DNA of 8,152 nt from Paracoccaceae bacterium (lineage in GTDB: Bacteria; Pseudomonadota; Alphaproteobacteria; Rhodobacterales; Rhodobacteraceae), in NCBI GenBank assembly GCA_007131945.1, contig SLPP01000237.1, forward strand, positions 1-8,152, in the 5' to 3' direction. Below the pieces are notes generated by a model, which saw only the letters and a program-made list of their open reading frames with translations, searched no databases and had not been told where the DNA came from. A program made the translations under genes and the position numbers. The stretch's first letter is position 1. The number at the start of each line of letters is the position of its first letter. This document shows positions 7,001-8,152 of this stretch, one piece after another.

Positions 7001-7964
7001 GCTGGACCGGCTGGCCGTCGCCCAGGCGCAGCTCTTCGAGGCCGAGGTCTCGGGCACGGTGCGGGTCACCGGGCCGATGGCGCAGGGCGCGCTGGTCTCG
7101 GGCACGGTTACCGTGAACGAGGCCGAGATCCGGATCCCCAACTCGCCGCTCGCCCGCGCCGGCTTCGTGCCGCAGGGGCTGCGCCATGTCGGCGACAGCG
7201 CCGCGGTGCGCCGGACGCGCGAAGTCGCCGGGATCGCGACCGGCGAGACGAACAACCGCCAGCCGACGCCGATGCGGCTGGACCTGACGCTCGACGCGCC
7301 GGGCCGGGTCTTCGTGCGCGGCCGCGGCCTCGATGCCGAGCTCGGCGGCCGGCTGTTCCTTGCCGGGACGACGCGCGACGTGATCCCCTCGGGCAGTTTC
7401 GGGCTGATCCGTGGCCGGCTCGACCTCCTCGGCAACCGCTTCCAGCTGACCGAGGGCTCGGCGAGCCTCGTCGGCAGCTTCGTGCCCTTCCTGCGGCTGG
7501 TGGCCACGACCGACAGCGACGGCATCTCGACCAGCATCATCCTCGAGGGCGAGGCAACCGAGCCCGAGATCCGCTTCACCTCGGTGCCGGAACTGCCCGA
7601 GGACGAGGTGCTGGCGCGGCTCGTGTTCCGCCGGTCGCTGGCCTCGCTCTCGCCCTTCCAGGCGGCGCAGCTGGCGATGTCGGTGGCGACGCTGACCGGC
7701 CGCGCCGATGGCGGCATCCTCGGCCGCACGCGCGAGGCGCTGGGGCTCGACGATCTCGACTTCACCACCGACGAGAATGGCGCCACGGCGGTGCGTGCGG
7801 GGCGCTACATCACCGAGAACGTCTATACCGACGTGACCCTCGATGCCGCCGGACGCGGCGAGGTGTCGATCAACCTCGACCTCACCTCGTCGGTGACGGT
7901 GCGTGGACGCACCGATACCGAGGGCCGCACCGCCGTCGGCGTGTTCTTCGAGCGCGACTACTGA
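4065..7964 (+). CDS. tamB: TamB, inner-membrane/periplasmic translocation and assembly module protein (DUF490)
   Basis: A 1299-residue AsmA-like/TamB protein, similar in length to E. coli TamB (1259). It is expected to span the periplasm from the inner membrane to TamA as a long beta-structured groove, serving outer-membrane assembly and probably phospholipid movement. Residues 4-18 are a hydrophobic segment followed by Val-Arg-Ala-Gln (22-25). The body is a long run of alternating polar and hydrophobic short strands with many Gly/Asp turns. The conserved C-terminal domain covers roughly the last 340 residues: IPSGSFGLIRGRLDLLGNRF (about 1107-1126), then FTSVPELPEDEVLARLVF (PEDEV begins near 1178), ending GVFFERDY. 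The ATG shares its A with the tamA stop (TGATG) and there is no clear ribosome-binding site, so initiation probably depends on ribosomes finishing tamA. Identification is secure from the C-terminal domain and the tamA partner. The N-terminal and middle parts are poorly conserved in this family. Confidence 0.95.
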   Translation: MRSVLHILLAIVLVVAAFHAPVRAQQDTPEDDQGVITRFLQDALSDAGRDVRIRGFRGALSSRAVMDELSIADDEGVWLVLRDVVLDWNRAALFRRVVSINELGAREIEVRRPPVEPERDIVPSPTAREPFQLPELPVSVTIRSLRADTVTLGAPLLGQEARLRLEGRLRLEDGEGEGAFRAERIDGREGIFRFEGGFDNVTRVLAIDLELSEGPDGIAARALDIPDRPSVDLSIAGDGPLDSFTAAIRLGTDGVERVTGTILLDDDSPFADEYDTAQHFELDVAGDLRPLLQPTLHPLFGADSRLRTRGSRAEDGAISLYELTFNTRTIRLAGRAEFAADGLPRVIQLIADVALPDGAPVVLPGTDGAARLREVALNIDYDAEVSPDWVIEAGIDGLLLPDLSVDAIDLLANGRLAPPAVPGAPAPPLFEGVFDFAARGIDAADPALQQAIGEAITGFMSVTLPGAGAPVEIGGLVIEGETISLSAQGRLDGTEFHGFLEAEAPALAAFSGFADRRLGGSALITGEGRIDFVTTALDMNLGLTATDLSIDQAEADRFLAGRSTIRASVLRDQQGSVLRSFTLDAGSLSVSAQGQHLPEAIFLTTRVEIADLGRLGPGYGGAVALSARFDSDGEGDRGLVFDGTLRDISLGTLPGAAEARALLRGTTRLDGALRLDDDGVTIERLTLDGDQIALDARGRWSETAPDIVLRLDRLDLAGVRPGLAGRLRGEARYLTRLGEGRVFDLQLASVNGLRLGQQPIDGMLAAGVQLTARVLQPDAGGLVIEAAQFDAQGMRVTAEGRQAPDGAARFALTGSLDNLGRVIAGFDGPGRISGTLSRPAGAVAYDTDFALTGPSGLDLRGSGSVSESLDLNLRLSGTVDAAIANPFIEPNSIQGPVQLDMVVQGPPDPASLRGTATMTGGRFVAPGSGVAIGAIEARAQIGGNRIQLDVTGSPDRGGRAAISGSISLDARRDADLQLTLDRLAVAQAQLFEAEVSGTVRVTGPMAQGALVSGTVTVNEAEIRIPNSPLARAGFVPQGLRHVGDSAAVRRTREVAGIATGETNNRQPTPMRLDLTLDAPGRVFVRGRGLDAELGGRLFLAGTTRDVIPSGSFGLIRGRLDLLGNRFQLTEGSASLVGSFVPFLRLVATTDSDGISTSIILEGEATEPEIRFTSVPELPEDEVLARLVFRRSLASLSPFQAAQLAMSVATLTGRADGGILGRTREALGLDDLDFTTDENGATAVRAGRYITENVYTDVTLDAAGRGEVSINLDLTSSVTVRGRTDTEGRTAVGVFFERDY
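7046..7108 (+). repeat. 15-base in-frame direct repeat inside tamB (two copies)
   Basis: GGTCTCGGGCACGGT occurs at 7046-7060 and again at 7094-7108, 48 bases (16 codons) apart and in the same frame. Both copies encode Val-Ser-Gly-Thr-Val, within the EVSGTVRVTGP and LVSGTVTV strands. It most likely reflects the repeating beta-strand architecture of TamB plus strong codon bias, rather than a mobile or regulatory repeat. Confidence 0.6.
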
Positions 7965-7996
7965 GACCGGCTTCCGCCTGAACCCTTCGGCAAGCA

Positions 7997-8009
7997 CGGG
8001 CGGCGCCCG
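7997..8009 (+). other. Short GC hairpin downstream of tamB
   Basis: CGGGC-GGC-GCCCG is a perfect 5-bp stem with a 3-base loop, starting 33 bases after the tamB stop. There is no following T-run, so it is not a classical intrinsic terminator. It could stabilise the 3' end of the tamAB message, or be a chance product of GC-rich sequence. Confidence 0.25.
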
Positions 8010-8040
8010 GCGCGCGCGGCGTGGGGCGGAAACCTCCGGG

Positions 8041-8056
8041 TGCTCGCATGCGAGCA
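8041..8056. repeat. Perfect 16-bp palindrome downstream of tamB
   Basis: TGCTCGCATGCGAGCA is identical to its own reverse complement. It lies 76 bases past the tamB stop and just before an AT-rich patch. As RNA it would form a 6-bp stem with a CATG loop but lacks a T-tract, so a protein-binding site for a symmetric dimer is the more natural reading. A second, 8-bp palindrome, CTTGCAAG, follows at 8059-8066. No gene is visible in the rest of 7965-8152. Confidence 0.5.
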
Positions 8057-8057
8057 G

Positions 8058-8100
8058 TCTTGCAAGTCATTGAAAGAAAAACGGAAATCCGAAAAATTAA
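8058..8100. promoter_or_regulatory. AT-rich intergenic patch, probable control region of a gene beyond the window
   Basis: Only 13 of these 43 bases are G or C, in a window that is otherwise very GC-rich. It contains TTGAAA (8070-8075), A-tracts, and a small dyad CGGA-AA-TCCG (8082-8091) with AAAAA immediately on each side, then TTAACC (8097-8102). No -10 at good spacing from TTGAAA can be named, so this is scored as a likely regulatory region rather than a defined promoter. It could serve a rightward gene starting near or beyond 8152. Confidence 0.35.
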
Positions 8101-8152
8101 CCGCAACGAAACCTTTGGGCGAGGCCCGGCGACTGTGCCGCGGGCGGCAATG

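Noticed and set aside
4053..7997. A 1314-codon open frame on the minus strand covering all of tamB
   Set aside because: Its codons are the exact reverse complements of tamB codons (same phase), so it is open simply because tamB has no TTA, CTA or TCA codons, as expected at very high third-position GC. Its translation is Arg/Gly/Ala/Asp/Glu-rich with no recognisable domain.
8097..8152. Start of a gene at the window end (final ATG at 8150-8152)
   Set aside because: The ATG is the last codon of the window, preceded only by a weak GCGGGCGG stretch, and no coding sequence can be seen after it.

Overview
The window looks like ordinary chromosomal DNA from a high-GC alphaproteobacterium, most likely in or near the Rhodobacteraceae. 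The evidence is the strong G/C bias at third codon positions, the alphaproteobacterial form of S-adenosylhomocysteine hydrolase, and an adjacent tamA-tamB pair. This assignment rests on recalled protein families and composition, not on a database search. I see no insertion sequences, integrases, tRNA or rRNA genes, CRISPR arrays or phage genes.

Layout. Positions 1-781 (minus) hold the N-terminal 260 codons of ahcY, cut off by the window edge inside the NAD-binding Rossmann motif. Positions 853-2058 (minus) hold a complete MFS exporter of the fosmidomycin-resistance (Fsr) type, upstream of ahcY on the same strand with a 71-base gap. Positions 2059-2262 are a divergent intergenic region with back-to-back promoter candidates and an inverted repeat bracketing the -35 of the rightward promoter. 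Positions 2263-4065 (plus) hold tamA, a BamA/Omp85-family outer-membrane protein, and 4065-7964 (plus) hold tamB, its long periplasm-spanning partner; the two overlap by one base. Positions 7965-8152 show no supportable gene but contain a perfect 16-bp palindrome followed by a sharply AT-rich patch.

Function. TamA and TamB form the translocation and assembly module, linking inner and outer membranes; they are implicated in outer-membrane protein assembly and in phospholipid transport. Their overlap predicts joint, translationally coupled expression. ahcY recycles S-adenosylhomocysteine in the activated methyl cycle. The Fsr-like exporter has no evident functional link to either neighbour.

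No new multi-gene system is visible. The points most worth a second look are regulatory: the inverted repeat at the tamA promoter, overlapping dyads at the ahcY promoter, the palindrome plus AT-rich patch after tamB, and a TamB N-terminus that reads like a cleavable signal peptide. Very long open frames antisense to tamA and tamB are composition artefacts and are not annotated.
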